From contig JBAROU010000205.1 of assembly GCA_049642385.1 (NCBI GenBank), forward strand, positions 1-15,378: a DNA stretch of 15,378 bases, written 5' to 3'. Shown here piece by piece: positions 1 through 7,154 of this stretch. Under the pieces are notes generated by a model that saw nothing but the letters and a program-made list of their open reading frames with translations, made no database searches and was not told where the DNA came from. This DNA is from JBAROU01 sp049642385 (GTDB taxonomy: Bacteria; Chloroflexota; Dehalococcoidia; DSTF01; RBG-16-68-14). The first letter of the stretch is position 1. Each line of letters opens with the position of its first letter. Both the position numbers and the translations under genes were made by a program.

Positions 1-7
1 GAAGCAG

Positions 8-30
8 CCTGCCCGCCTCAGGCGGGAAGG
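8..30. terminator. Short GC-rich hairpin at the left edge, possible terminator
   Basis: CCCGCC (12-17), loop TCA, GGCGGG (21-26) form a perfect 6-bp stem. CCT (8-10) and AGG (28-30) extend it beyond one g/a mismatch. No clear T-run follows on either strand (GTCTTTC on plus). It could end a gene lying left of the window, or the argD transcript, whose stop is about 75 bases away. The stem is seen directly; the terminator role is inferred. Confidence 0.35.
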
Positions 31-60
31 GTCTTTCGGTCGTGGGCAACCAGCGATTGT

Positions 61-94
61 CATCTGTGAGTATCTGTGCCCATCTGTGGCTATC
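61..94. repeat. 10-bp tandem repeat, core ATCTGTG, downstream of argD
   Basis: Three 10-base units, CATCTGTGAG, TATCTGTGCC and CATCTGTGGC, share the core ATCTGTG and are followed by a partial TATC. Read on the minus strand, the argD sense, this is a run of CACAGAT words starting 10 bases after the argD stop codon. A related pair occurs at 3203-3225, at the 3' end of another minus-strand gene. Function unknown. Confidence 0.6.
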
Positions 95-104
95 ACCTCG
101 GTCA

Positions 105-1304
105 TCACTTCGGCGCACCGCCGCCGATCGCGGCGAGTACGCTCTCCAGGATCGCGAGGCCTTCGTCCAGCTCTTCGCGCGATACGGTCAGCGGTGGGCA
201 CAGCCGCACTGCGTCCGGCCGCACGTTGTTCACGATCAGCCCGCGCTCGAGGCAGGCCTGCACCACCTCTGGCGCCGCCTCACGCGACAGCGTGACCGCC
301 CACAGCAGCCCTTTGCCCCGCGCGCCGCTCACCAGGTCGAGCCGGTCCTCGAGTCCATGCAGCCGTTGCTCTAAGTACGCGCCGTCGTCGGCGACCTTCG
401 TCGAGATGTCCTGCTCGATGATGTGCTTCACTACTTCGTAGCCGACGCGCGTCGCGAGCGGGTTGCCGCCGTACGTCGAGCCGTGGTCGCCTGGCGTGAA
501 CACCGCGCAGTGCTCTTTTGCCAGCACCGCCGAGAGCGGTACTCCCGACGCGATCCCCTTCGCGAGCGTCATGATGTCCGGCTCCACGCCCCACAGCTGG
601 TACGCGAACAACGTTCCACACCGGCCGATGCCCGTCTGTACTTCGTCGAAAGCCAGCAGAATGTTCTGCTCATCGCACCAGCGACGCACCGCCGGCAGGT
701 AGTCGTCGTCCGGCACGTTCACGCCGCCCTCACCCTGCACCGGCTCCAGCAGCACCGCGCAGGTGCGCGCGTTCGTCGCCTTGCGCAGCGCCTCGATGTC
801 GTTGAACGGCACATGCACGAAGCCCGGCGGCAGCGGCGCGAACGGGTCCTTATAGCGCGCGGTGCCGCCTGCCGTCACCGTCGCGATCGTGCGACCGTGG
901 AAGCTGTCGTTCGCGGCGATGATCTCGAACGCGCCGTTCTTGTGCTCGTGGCCCCACTTGCGCGCGAGCTTCAGCGCGGCCTCGTTCGCCTCGGCGCCGC
1001 TGTTCGCGAAGTAGATGCGGTCCAGGCACGAGTTGTCGATCAGCAACTGCGCGAGCTGGAGCTGCGGCGTGGAGTACATCAGGTTCGACACGTGGATCAG
1101 CGTCCGCGCCTGGTCCGTCAGCGCATCGACGACGACCGGGTTGCAGTGCCCTAGGCTCGTCGTCGCGGGCCCCGTGAAGAAGTCCAGATACGACTTGTCG
1201 TCCTCGTCCCAAACGCGCGTGCCCTCGCCGCGCACCAGCACGACGTTCATGCGCTTGCCCGCCGTCATGAACACCCGCGACTCAATCTCGCGCCAATCAG
1301 TCAT
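105..1304 (-). CDS. argD: Acetylornithine aminotransferase (class III PLP aminotransferase)
   Basis: The 399-residue product has the usual ArgD length. Class III aminotransferases of this type convert N-acetylglutamate semialdehyde and glutamate to N-acetylornithine and 2-oxoglutarate in cytosolic arginine synthesis; many also act on succinyl-diaminopimelate. Visible landmarks are NSGAEANE (101-108, cofactor phosphate region), SFHGRT (134-139), the PLP-pyridine aspartate in FDEVQTGIGR (D220), the Schiff-base lysine in TLAKG (K249), and STYGGNPLA. The ATG at 1304 has no convincing Shine-Dalgarno sequence. An extended -10 element (1311-1319) ends 6 bases before it, so the mRNA may be leaderless. 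It is the last of four minus-strand genes. No other arginine genes are visible, so a related omega-aminotransferase cannot be fully excluded. Confidence 0.9.
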   Translation of the reverse strand: MTDWREIESRVFMTAGKRMNVVLVRGEGTRVWDEDDKSYLDFFTGPATTSLGHCNPVVVDALTDQARTLIHVSNLMYSTPQLQLAQLLIDNSCLDRIYFANSGAEANEAALKLARKWGHEHKNGAFEIIAANDSFHGRTIATVTAGGTARYKDPFAPLPPGFVHVPFNDIEALRKATNARTCAVLLEPVQGEGGVNVPDDDYLPAVRRWCDEQNILLAFDEVQTGIGRCGTLFAYQLWGVEPDIMTLAKGIASGVPLSAVLAKEHCAVFTPGDHGSTYGGNPLATRVGYEVVKHIIEQDISTKVADDGAYLEQRLHGLEDRLDLVSGARGKGLLWAVTLSREAAPEVVQACLERGLIVNNVRPDAVRLCPPLTVSREELDEGLAILESVLAAIGGGAPK

Positions 1305-1310
1305 GTTCGC

Positions 1311-1319
1311 AGGATACCA
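1311..1319 (-). promoter_or_regulatory. Extended -10 promoter element of argD
   Basis: On the minus strand TGGTATCCT ends 6 bases before the argD ATG, which places the expected start point on or next to the A of the start codon. No good -35 hexamer is seen. The preceding two bases also match the element before the lipoprotein gene, giving CCTGGTATCCT in both. Inferred from pattern only. Confidence 0.5.
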
Positions 1320-1352
1320 GGGAGGCGATGGGCGGTGGAAGGAATGCGCCGC

Positions 1353-2624
1353 CTAGAGGCAGAGGTCAAAGCCTCCGATCGATTGGAACCACAGCCGTTT
1401 GCCATCGGGCATCCAGCCCAGGCTGTTCACGACGTCATCCCATTCCATCACGCGCCGCAGCCCGGATCCATCTGAGCGAATAGTATGGATCGCAGTCACG
1501 GTGCGAAACGCGATACGGTCGTCTGTTGGGGACCATGCTGCCTCGAGGATTTCCCGCTCCGTCGGCCCGATCGTCCTGAGGCCGCTCCCGTCCCCGTTGA
1601 TGATCATCAGATCGAAGCCCCGATCAGGTTCGTCAGGATTGCAGACGTTACCGATGAACGCGATCTGATCGCCGTCATGCGACCAGAGAGGTGCACCACC
1701 TTCAGCCAGCAGCTTCGCTCGCGCGCTGCCGTCCGCCGGCACGATGAAGATCCTGGAGGTCTCGTCCGCTCCATACACCGTGAACACGATGTTCTGTTCG
1801 TCCGGCGACCACGCCAGGAAAGGCGCGTAGCCCGCTGGAACGCCGTCCAGCTGGATTCTCGACAGCGAACGACCCCTCGTCACAACGACAAGCTCCGGCG
1901 GTACTCCTCGATGGTCTGGGATCAGTGCCACCCGGTCTCCAGACGGCGACCAGATAGGAGAACCGATCCCACTTCCTCTTCCAAACCGCGCGTTGCCGAG
2001 TGGGTAGATGGCGCGCGCGCCGGTGCGAGCGTTGAGCAGCAGAAGCTCGAAATCGGTCGCATCATCCGTGGGCGTTCTTTGGGGTCGAACATCACGCACC
2101 ACCGCTATCTGGTCTCCGTTCGGCGCCCAGTACGGGGCGTCGCCCCGCTCGAGGATTTTGCGATACCCGGAGCCGTCGCCGTTGGCGATGAAGAGACCGC
2201 GATCGAATTCGTAGATCGCGAGCTGGCTGGAATCGGGCGACCATGACACAGCTTCGACCCCCCGGTCGAACACCCGAACGCGTTCCCCGGTCGCGACAGT
2301 GAGAACGTCAAGCCCCTTAGGGTCGCCCCTGAGCGCGAGCAGACGTCCCTCCGGAGACAAGAAGCCACCCAGGATCGGGCCATACAGGCCACCGGTAACG
2401 CGGTCCACCGCACTGGTCAACGGGTCAACTAAGAACAGCCCTAAGTTTTCCGGCAGTTCCGGCGTTGCGGTTCCGGTGCGTGACGCAGTCGCGGGGATCG
2501 TCAATGGTGGAGTGCCAGATACCGCCGGAGTTTGGGGCGCGGTGCCGCCATCGTCGCCGCACGCGCTCAGCGCGAAGACGACGGACATCGCGGCTAACGC
2601 GAAAGTGATCCGCCAGCAGGCCAT
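1353..2624 (-). CDS. TolB-like beta-propeller (PD40/WD40-like) lipoprotein
   Basis: The 423-residue product starts with a short, weakly charged n-region, a hydrophobic core and the lipobox LSAC (19-22, Cys22 lipidated), followed by GDDGG and a Pro/Thr-rich linker. The rest is a beta-propeller: repeated blades carry WSPDSSQLAIY, WAPNGDQIAVV, WSPSGDRVALI, WSPDEQNIVF, WSHDGDQIAFI and WSPTDDRIAF, each followed by a strand such as LFIANGDGSG or LMIINGDGSG. This is the PD40 pattern of TolB and related propellers. It is probably anchored outside the cytoplasmic membrane; binding partner unknown. I chose the ATG at 2624 over the upstream in-frame start at 2741: GGAGG lies 4 bases before it, the signal peptide starts there, and the longer form would overlap the DinB gene. 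No pal, tolA or tolQR lies nearby, so this is not a typical Tol locus. Confidence 0.85.
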   Translation of the reverse strand: MACWRITFALAAMSVVFALSACGDDGGTAPQTPAVSGTPPLTIPATASRTGTATPELPENLGLFLVDPLTSAVDRVTGGLYGPILGGFLSPEGRLLALRGDPKGLDVLTVATGERVRVFDRGVEAVSWSPDSSQLAIYEFDRGLFIANGDGSGYRKILERGDAPYWAPNGDQIAVVRDVRPQRTPTDDATDFELLLLNARTGARAIYPLGNARFGRGSGIGSPIWSPSGDRVALIPDHRGVPPELVVVTRGRSLSRIQLDGVPAGYAPFLAWSPDEQNIVFTVYGADETSRIFIVPADGSARAKLLAEGGAPLWSHDGDQIAFIGNVCNPDEPDRGFDLMIINGDGSGLRTIGPTEREILEAAWSPTDDRIAFRTVTAIHTIRSDGSGLRRVMEWDDVVNSLGWMPDGKRLWFQSIGGFDLCL

Positions 2625-2639
2625 GATGCCTCCGGTAGG

Positions 2640-2648
2640 AGGATACCA
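2640..2648 (-). promoter_or_regulatory. Extended -10 promoter element of the lipoprotein gene
   Basis: TGGTATCCT on the minus strand lies 15 bases before the ATG at 2624. The expected start point is near 2633, so the leader would be about 9 bases and begin at the GGAGG ribosome-binding site (2629-2633). It matches the element before argD over 11 bases. No -35 is evident. Confidence 0.5.
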
Positions 2649-2659
2649 GGATCCGGGGT

Positions 2660-3187
2660 TTACACTAGCCCGCCGGGCAGTCCTTGGAGCGAGCGCAGGA
2701 CGCAGATTTCGCCGAAGTGGCCGTGGCCGTGCGCCAGGCACGGGCGGCGCAGCGCCTCTAGCGCCGTGATCTCGCCGAACGGGCGCACCGTCATCTTGCG
2801 GTCGAGCGACGCCTCATCGATCGACGCCAGGTAGTCGTCCGTCGCCTGCCAGACTGCCTGTTGGTACTCCATCCAGTCGCTCATCGGCGGCAAGCGCAGC
2901 GCGTGCGCGTCCTCCGTCGACATGCCCGTGCCCTGCGCCACCTTGTCCAGCCCGAAGCGCTCGAAGTAGCCGCCCGTGATCCACACCGTCGGCTTGCGTT
3001 CCTGCAGGATGAACTGCACGATGTTGTCTTCGGTGCGCACATAGTGCCAGAGCGTGAACCCGATGCTGTTCACCTTCGAATTCTCCGGCACCCAGTGCAA
3101 ATGCTCCGGCGTCAGGTCGCGTAACGCATGGCCGATTTCGCTGTGCTGGGTGCGCAGTGCCTCGCGCATGAACTCAATGATCGTCAT
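2660..3187 (-). CDS. DinB-fold (YfiT/DUF664-like) protein
   Basis: This 175-residue protein has the length and pattern of the DinB four-helix-bundle superfamily, metal-dependent proteins often linked to thiol-transfer or hydrolytic chemistry; no substrate can be assigned. The usual three metal-binding histidines are present: His48 in FTLWHYV, and His153 and His157 in LAHGHGHFGEI, an HxxxH pair near the C-terminus. Other family marks are LRTQHSEIG at the start of helix 1 and the late ICVLRSLQGLPGG. The ATG at 3187 is preceded by AAAGGA with 8 bases spacing. The gene begins 27 bp after the fused methyltransferase gene and is probably cotranscribed with it. The lipoprotein ATG follows 36 bp after its stop. 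Confidence 0.82.
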   Translation of the reverse strand: MTIIEFMREALRTQHSEIGHALRDLTPEHLHWVPENSKVNSIGFTLWHYVRTEDNIVQFILQERKPTVWITGGYFERFGLDKVAQGTGMSTEDAHALRLPPMSDWMEYQQAVWQATDDYLASIDEASLDRKMTVRPFGEITALEALRRPCLAHGHGHFGEICVLRSLQGLPGGLV

Positions 3188-3202
3188 GTGCAGTTTCCTT
3201 TC

Positions 3203-3225
3203 TTCTGTGGCCGGCTATCTGTGGC
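3203..3225. repeat. TTCTGTGGC / TATCTGTGGC repeat pair
   Basis: TTCTGTGGCC (3203-3212) and TATCTGTGGC (3216-3225) are near copies of the 10-base units at 61-94. On the minus strand they read as CACAGA(T) words. The second copy overlaps the last codons of the fused methyltransferase gene (3215-5071), encoding the terminal Ser-His-Arg and stop. Confidence 0.5.
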
Positions 3226-5071
3226 TGCTGAGGGCAGGCTCGCCCTTCAGCTCTCGGACGAGCTCTCCGATCGGTTCGTACCGCCCGAACGACGGGATCA
3301 GGTAGACGCCCTGTATGCCGCCGCGCACCGCCGTCACGATCTCTCGCGCGATCACCGTGCCCTCTGCGACGCCGTTCTCGCCCGCCTCCCGCATGCGCTC
3401 GCGCACCGGTTCGGGCACGACGACGCCGGCGAGCTCATTGTGCACGAACTCCGCGTGGCGTTCGTTGTGTAGCGGCATCACGCCCAGGAGGATCGGCGTC
3501 TTGAGACGCGCGGCCTTCTCCAGAAAGCGCTCGAGTGCCTCCGTGTCGTAGACCGCCTGCGTCATGATGAAGTCCGCGCCCGCCTCCACCTTGCGCTTGA
3601 GCAGCTTGATCTCCGCCTCAAGCGACGCTGCGGTCGGGTTCGCCGCTGCGCCCACGAAGAACGACGTCGGTTGCGCCATCGGGTTGCCCGCCCAGTCGAG
3701 ACCTTCGTTCAGCCCCTTCAGCACGCGCAGCAGCCCAACCGGCGTCACGTCCCACACGCCGACGGCGCGCGCGTAGCCCGAGCCGGACGGCGCGTCGCCG
3801 CGCAGGCAGAGCACGTTGCGAATGCCCAGCACGTGCGCGCCGATCAGGTCCGATTGCAGCGCGAGCAGATTCCTGTCGCGCGTCGTCGTGTGCATGACCG
3901 TCTCGATGCCGAGCTGCTGCTGAAAGAGCACCGACATCGCCATCGGGCTCATCCGCACGCGCGCCATCGGGCTGTCGCCCACGTTCACGCAGTCCACACC
4001 CGCGAGCTTGAGCTGCGCCGCGCCGCGCAGCGCGCGCTTCGGGTTCAGCCCGCGCGGCGGGTCGATCTCAACGCTCACCACGAAGCGCCCCGCCGCGAGC
4101 TTCTCGCGCAGCGTCGCTTCCTCCGGCGTCGGCTCGACGAGCTCCTCGGGCACCCACACGTCCGCGGCGTCCGTCTCGCCGTCCGCTGGTGCTGCGCTCA
4201 GCGCGGCGCGCATCGCGGCGGTGTGCTCTGGCGTCGTGCCGCAGCAGCCGCCTACCACGGTGCAGCCCGCCGCGACGAGCCGCGGCACGTACTCCGCGAA
4301 CGCGCGCGGCGTCACTGGATACGAGACCTCGCGCTCGGCAACTCGCGGATGGCCCGCGTTCGGCTGCGCGATTAATTTGACCTTCGTCGCCCCGGCCATC
4401 TCCTCGATGATCTCGAGCGCCGCCTGTGGGCCTGCAACGCAGTTCACGCCGACGATGTCGGCGCCGATGTTGTGCAGCTCTCGCGCGACCATGGCCGGCT
4501 CTTCGCCGGTCATCGTGCGCCCGTCGCGCTGGAACGTGAGCTGGACGATGATCGGCAAGCCGTCGCCCGCTTCACGCACGGCCAGCACCGCCTCGCGCGC
4601 CTCGGCCAGGCTACCGAACGTCTCGAGCATGATCAGGTCGACCCCCGCCTCAGCGAGTATCGACGCCTGCTCCGCGAACGCGCGGCGGGCCTGCTTCAGC
4701 GTCACGTCACCGCCCGAAGCGAAGCCAACACCAACCGGGCCGATCGCGCCCGCGACGAACGCCTGGTGGCCGCAGTCGCGCGTCGCCTCGCGCGCCAGCT
4801 CGACGCCGTGCGCGTTGATCTCGCGCTGCTTGTCAGCCAGCCCGAACGAGCGCAGCCGCAGCCGGCTCCCCCCGAACGTGTTCGTCTCGATGATCTCCGC
4901 GCCCGCCGTCAGGTAGTCGCGATGGATCGTCTGCACCAGCTCCGGGTTCGAGAGGTTCTGCTCGTCTAAGCACGCGTTCGCCGGCACGCCGCGGTCGCGC
5001 AGCAGCGTGCCCATCGCGCCGTCTGCGAGCAACGGACGGCGTTCGATAGCGGCGAGGAACGGATGCGTCAT
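3215..5071 (-). CDS. Bifunctional homocysteine S-methyltransferase / 5,10-methylenetetrahydrofolate reductase
   Basis: The 618-residue fusion has an architecture and length like Bacillus YitJ. Residues 1-295 form a homocysteine S-methyltransferase barrel: DGAMGT (18-22), ETNTFGGSR (62-70), GVNCVAGP with zinc ligand Cys211, and GGCCGTTPEH with zinc ligands Cys276 and Cys277. A linker (about 296-325) leads to a MetF-type reductase barrel with the conserved glutamate in VSVEIDPPRG (E335), LCLRGD (421-426), and FIMTQAVYDTEAL (501-513). The protein probably makes 5-methyl-THF and methylates homocysteine to methionine; whether the methyl donor is 5-methyl-THF, S-methylmethionine or another compound is not shown. 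GGAG lies just before the ATG, and a perfect extended -10 TGGTATAAT is at 5089-5097. The implied leader is only about 11 bases, which leaves no room for a SAM riboswitch. It heads the minus-strand run ending at argD. Confidence 0.92.
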   Translation of the reverse strand: MTHPFLAAIERRPLLADGAMGTLLRDRGVPANACLDEQNLSNPELVQTIHRDYLTAGAEIIETNTFGGSRLRLRSFGLADKQREINAHGVELAREATRDCGHQAFVAGAIGPVGVGFASGGDVTLKQARRAFAEQASILAEAGVDLIMLETFGSLAEAREAVLAVREAGDGLPIIVQLTFQRDGRTMTGEEPAMVARELHNIGADIVGVNCVAGPQAALEIIEEMAGATKVKLIAQPNAGHPRVAEREVSYPVTPRAFAEYVPRLVAAGCTVVGGCCGTTPEHTAAMRAALSAAPADGETDAADVWVPEELVEPTPEEATLREKLAAGRFVVSVEIDPPRGLNPKRALRGAAQLKLAGVDCVNVGDSPMARVRMSPMAMSVLFQQQLGIETVMHTTTRDRNLLALQSDLIGAHVLGIRNVLCLRGDAPSGSGYARAVGVWDVTPVGLLRVLKGLNEGLDWAGNPMAQPTSFFVGAAANPTAASLEAEIKLLKRKVEAGADFIMTQAVYDTEALERFLEKAARLKTPILLGVMPLHNERHAEFVHNELAGVVVPEPVRERMREAGENGVAEGTVIAREIVTAVRGGIQGVYLIPSFGRYEPIGELVRELKGEPALSSHR

Positions 5072-5088
5072 CGTGCTCCTTGACGCGA

Positions 5089-5097
5089 ATTATACCA
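5089..5097 (-). promoter_or_regulatory. Extended -10 promoter of the fused methyltransferase/MTHFR gene
   Basis: TGGTATAAT on the minus strand is a perfect TGnTATAAT extended -10. It ends 17 bases before the ATG at 5071, with the Shine-Dalgarno GGAG between them. The -35 region at the normal distance (GAAGTC) is poor, as is common with extended -10 promoters. Confidence 0.65.
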
Positions 5098-5151
5098 GGA
5101 GACAAAGCATCGACTTCTATCAGGGGATACCCGTAGCTGCGCTATCAGTCA

Positions 5152-5259
5152 ATGCTGCGACATGACGGCGACGACAGCCTCGCCTTCTTCCGCCACTACG
5201 TCCAACTCATGCGAGACCTAGGGGCGGAGATGGAGCGGCTCATGCCGCTACTTCACTAG
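5152..5259 (+). CDS. Possible 35-residue small protein or gene remnant
   Basis: ATG at 5152 to TAG at 5257-5259. Most third codon positions are G or C, as in the real genes here. The product is helical-looking and amphipathic (FFRHYVQLMRDLG, then EMERLMPLLH), like the C-terminal helix of a larger protein. The frame is open upstream only to a TAG at 5134. There is no Shine-Dalgarno sequence and no clear promoter. It may be the tail of a decayed gene or a chance ORF in the 200-base spacer; I do not recognise it. Confidence 0.2.
   Translation: MLRHDGDDSLAFFRHYVQLMRDLGAEMERLMPLLH
5234..5249. terminator. Perfect 6-bp inverted repeat downstream of the CoA-transferase gene
   Basis: AGCGGC (5234-5239), TCAT, GCCGCT (5244-5249). 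It lies about 20 bases after the CoA-transferase stop on the minus strand. No U-tract follows, so a terminator role is weak. It also lies inside the doubtful small ORF. Confidence 0.25.
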
Positions 5260-5269
5260 CGTCGCGGGT

Positions 5270-6580
5270 CTAGAGATAACCCAGCTTCTGCGCTTCTTCT
5301 GTCAGCCAGTCCCGGAACTTCGGGTGCGCCAGCCCGATGATCGCTCCGGCGCGTTCCGGCACCGATTTGCCCTTCATCAGGGCAACGCCATGCTCGGAGA
5401 CCAGGTAGTGCACGTCCTGGCGCGGCGTCGTGACGGCTGCTCCGGGCGTGAGTATGGGCACGATTCGCGACACCTCGCCCGACTTCGCCGTCGAATAGAA
5501 CGCGATGAAGCTCTTGCCTCCCGGCGAGTTGAACGCCCCGCGCGCGAAGTCCGCCTGCCCGCCCGTACCGCTGAACTGCACCGGCCCCATCGATTCGGAG
5601 CAGCACTGGCCGGTCAGGTCGACCTCGATCGCGGCGTTGACCGACATCAGCTCGTTGTTTTTCGCGATCGTATCGGGGTTGTTCGTGTACGAAACGGGAT
5701 GCGCCTCGCAGTACGGGTTGTCGTCAAGAAATCGATACGTGCGCTCCGAGCCCGCGGCGAACGTGAACACCGCCTTTTGCGGGTGCAGCGTCTTGCGCAC
5801 GCCGTTCGCCACGCCATCCTCGATCAGGTCGACCATGGTGTCGGTAAACATCTCGGAGTGGATGCCCAGGTCCTTGTGCGAGCCCAGGTACTGGGCAACA
5901 GCGTTCGGTATTCCACCGATGCCAAGCTGCACCGTCGCCCCGTCGGGCACCATCTCTGCGATCGAGCGCCCGATCGCCTCATCCTCGGGCCGGGCTGCTG
6001 GCGTAGGTAGCTCCGAAAGCGGCACCTTGTTCTCCACCACCGCCGTCGCTTCCGAGATGTGGATGAACGAGCGACCGTGTATGCGCGGCATATGCTCGTT
6101 GACCTCCAGCAGCAGGACCTTGGCTACGCGCGCCGCGGTGGACGTGTAATCGACCGAAACGCCCAGGCTCATGTAGCCGTGCTGGTCCATCGGTGAAACC
6201 GTCGCAATGCACACGTCCACCGGTATGAACTCGGAGAGCAGGCGCGGCACCTGGTGAAAGTGGTTTGGCGTGAAGCCCGCGCGGCCTTCCTTGACCGCGT
6301 CTCGGTCGGCTCCGCCCAGGAAGAGCGACTCCCAGCGGATGACGTGCTGCAGGTCCGGCTGCAGCACCGTCGCCTTCGTCGCAACGAAGGGCAGCAGCGC
6401 GCGCATCGTCAGCTTCGTGAATCTGCCGTCTCGCGCAGCCGCCGCTATCGCCGCGAGGAGCGCCGGCGGTTCGCCCGCGATGATCGGCTGGACGATGCTC
6501 GCGCCGTCCGTGATCAGCGCGACGGCGTCTTCAGGAGAACGCAGCTTACTCTTGTATGCGTCGCGCCATCGGTCGCTCAT
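5270..6580 (-). CDS. Acetyl-CoA hydrolase/transferase family CoA-transferase (4-hydroxybutyrate CoA-transferase-like)
   Basis: The 436-residue product has the length of the AbfT/Cat-type CoA-transferases, which move CoA between acetyl-CoA (or another acyl-CoA) and a carboxylic acid through a glutamyl-CoA thioester. Seen here: SPMDQHGYMSLG and the domain 1 to 2 region, VQLGIGGIPNAVA (about 217-229), the catalytic-glutamate motif GIHSEMFTD (Glu243), and FSGTGGQADFARGA, the CoA-pocket loop near the C-terminus, ending FRDWLTEEAQKLGY. The acyl substrate cannot be read from sequence, and 4-hydroxybutyrate, acetate, propionate or succinate are all possible. An in-frame TTG at 6592 would add four residues; I prefer the ATG at 6580. 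The start has no clear Shine-Dalgarno sequence. The EVE-domain gene ends 21 bp upstream, so cotranscription is likely. Confidence 0.87.
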   Translation of the reverse strand: MSDRWRDAYKSKLRSPEDAVALITDGASIVQPIIAGEPPALLAAIAAAARDGRFTKLTMRALLPFVATKATVLQPDLQHVIRWESLFLGGADRDAVKEGRAGFTPNHFHQVPRLLSEFIPVDVCIATVSPMDQHGYMSLGVSVDYTSTAARVAKVLLLEVNEHMPRIHGRSFIHISEATAVVENKVPLSELPTPAARPEDEAIGRSIAEMVPDGATVQLGIGGIPNAVAQYLGSHKDLGIHSEMFTDTMVDLIEDGVANGVRKTLHPQKAVFTFAAGSERTYRFLDDNPYCEAHPVSYTNNPDTIAKNNELMSVNAAIEVDLTGQCCSESMGPVQFSGTGGQADFARGAFNSPGGKSFIAFYSTAKSGEVSRIVPILTPGAAVTTPRQDVHYLVSEHGVALMKGKSVPERAGAIIGLAHPKFRDWLTEEAQKLGYL

Positions 6581-6601
6581 CGCAGCGCCCAAGTACCGCT
6601 G

Positions 6602-7096
6602 TTAGGCCCGCGCTGTCGTCTTTGCTTTCGCCTTCGCGCGACTGGCTGGCCGCTTCTTTTCTCGGGCGCGCATGTCCTTCTCGAGTAGCTTGTAGTCTGC
6701 CTCCGAGATCTTGTGCAGGTTGCCCTGGAAGTGCATCGACCAGCTCTTCGTCGCGCCCTTCTTCGTGAATTCCAGGCGCGGCACGTAGTCCGGTACGTCG
6801 AGCATCGAGTCCTCGCCGAGAACGATGTCCGCCTTCGTCTTCACGCGAAACGGGAAGTCTTCGTCCGGTTTCTTCTCGCTCATGAAGACTTTGGTGTGCT
6901 GCTCGAACGATTCGGACATCACGGTGGCGATGCCGCCGAACTTCTTGATGCCGGTCAGATAGAAGACCAGCTTATCGCCCTTCTTCATCTCGCCGCTTTG
7001 TTTCCGGCGCGTGCTCTTGAACCCGAACATGTCGAAGCCGCGGTCGATCGCGGTCTGGAAGTTCTCCGGCATACCAACGACGATCCAGTACGTCAT
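6602..7096 (-). CDS. EVE-domain (PUA-like superfamily) protein
   Basis: The 164-residue product opens with TYWIVVGMPENFQTAID, followed by GFKSTRRKQSGEMKKGDKLV and FYLTGIKKFGGIATVM, the typical first half of the EVE domain. EVE belongs to the PUA/YTH fold group; family members bind nucleic acids, often modified bases, and occur in defence, RNA-related and housekeeping settings. The second half contains RVKTKADIVLGE, VPRLEFTKKGATKSWSMHFQGNLHKISEADY. The last 20 or so residues are Lys/Arg/Ala-rich and probably disordered and nucleic-acid binding. The ATG at 7096 is preceded by AAAGGAG with about 8 bases spacing. The gene stands alone apart from the CoA-transferase gene 21 bp downstream. No restriction or defence gene is next to it, so its target is unknown. 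Confidence 0.83.
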   Translation of the reverse strand: MTYWIVVGMPENFQTAIDRGFDMFGFKSTRRKQSGEMKKGDKLVFYLTGIKKFGGIATVMSESFEQHTKVFMSEKKPDEDFPFRVKTKADIVLGEDSMLDVPDYVPRLEFTKKGATKSWSMHFQGNLHKISEADYKLLEKDMRAREKKRPASRAKAKAKTTARA

Positions 7097-7131
7097 AGCG
7101 TGGCTCCTTTCGAGGCTGGGAATGCGGGAGT

Positions 7132-7137
7132 AGTATA
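7132..7137 (-). promoter_or_regulatory. Possible -10 element of the EVE gene
   Basis: TATACT on the minus strand, about 35 bases before the EVE ATG. It lacks the TGn extension found at other promoters here and has no recognisable -35. Weak call based on the hexamer and on its position in the gap between the two genes. Confidence 0.3.
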
Positions 7138-7154
7138 GCGAATGTAGCAGGAGC

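Noticed and set aside
61..94. CRISPR array
   Set aside because: Units are 10 bases in direct succession without spacers, and there are no cas genes.
423..1154. Long plus-strand ORF (243 codons) opposite argD
   Set aside because: Arg/Val/His-rich mirror frame of a clear aminotransferase in high-G+C DNA; no motif, no ribosome-binding site.
2625..2741. N-terminal extension of the lipoprotein up to 2741
   Set aside because: It would bury the signal peptide behind 39 Arg/Pro-rich residues and overlap the DinB gene; the ATG at 2624 has GGAGG and starts the signal peptide.
3671..4375. Plus-strand ORF of 234 codons, and the 302-codon one at 4008-4916, opposite the fused methyltransferase gene
   Set aside because: Both lie wholly inside a gene with unmistakable zinc-cysteine motifs on the other strand; products are low-complexity Arg/His/Ala or Ser/Ala/Pro sequences.
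5072..5151. SAM riboswitch or other methionine-control leader before the fused methyltransferase gene
   Set aside because: The extended -10 at 5089-5097 leaves a leader of about 11 bases, too short for a riboswitch, and no SAM-box features are visible further upstream.
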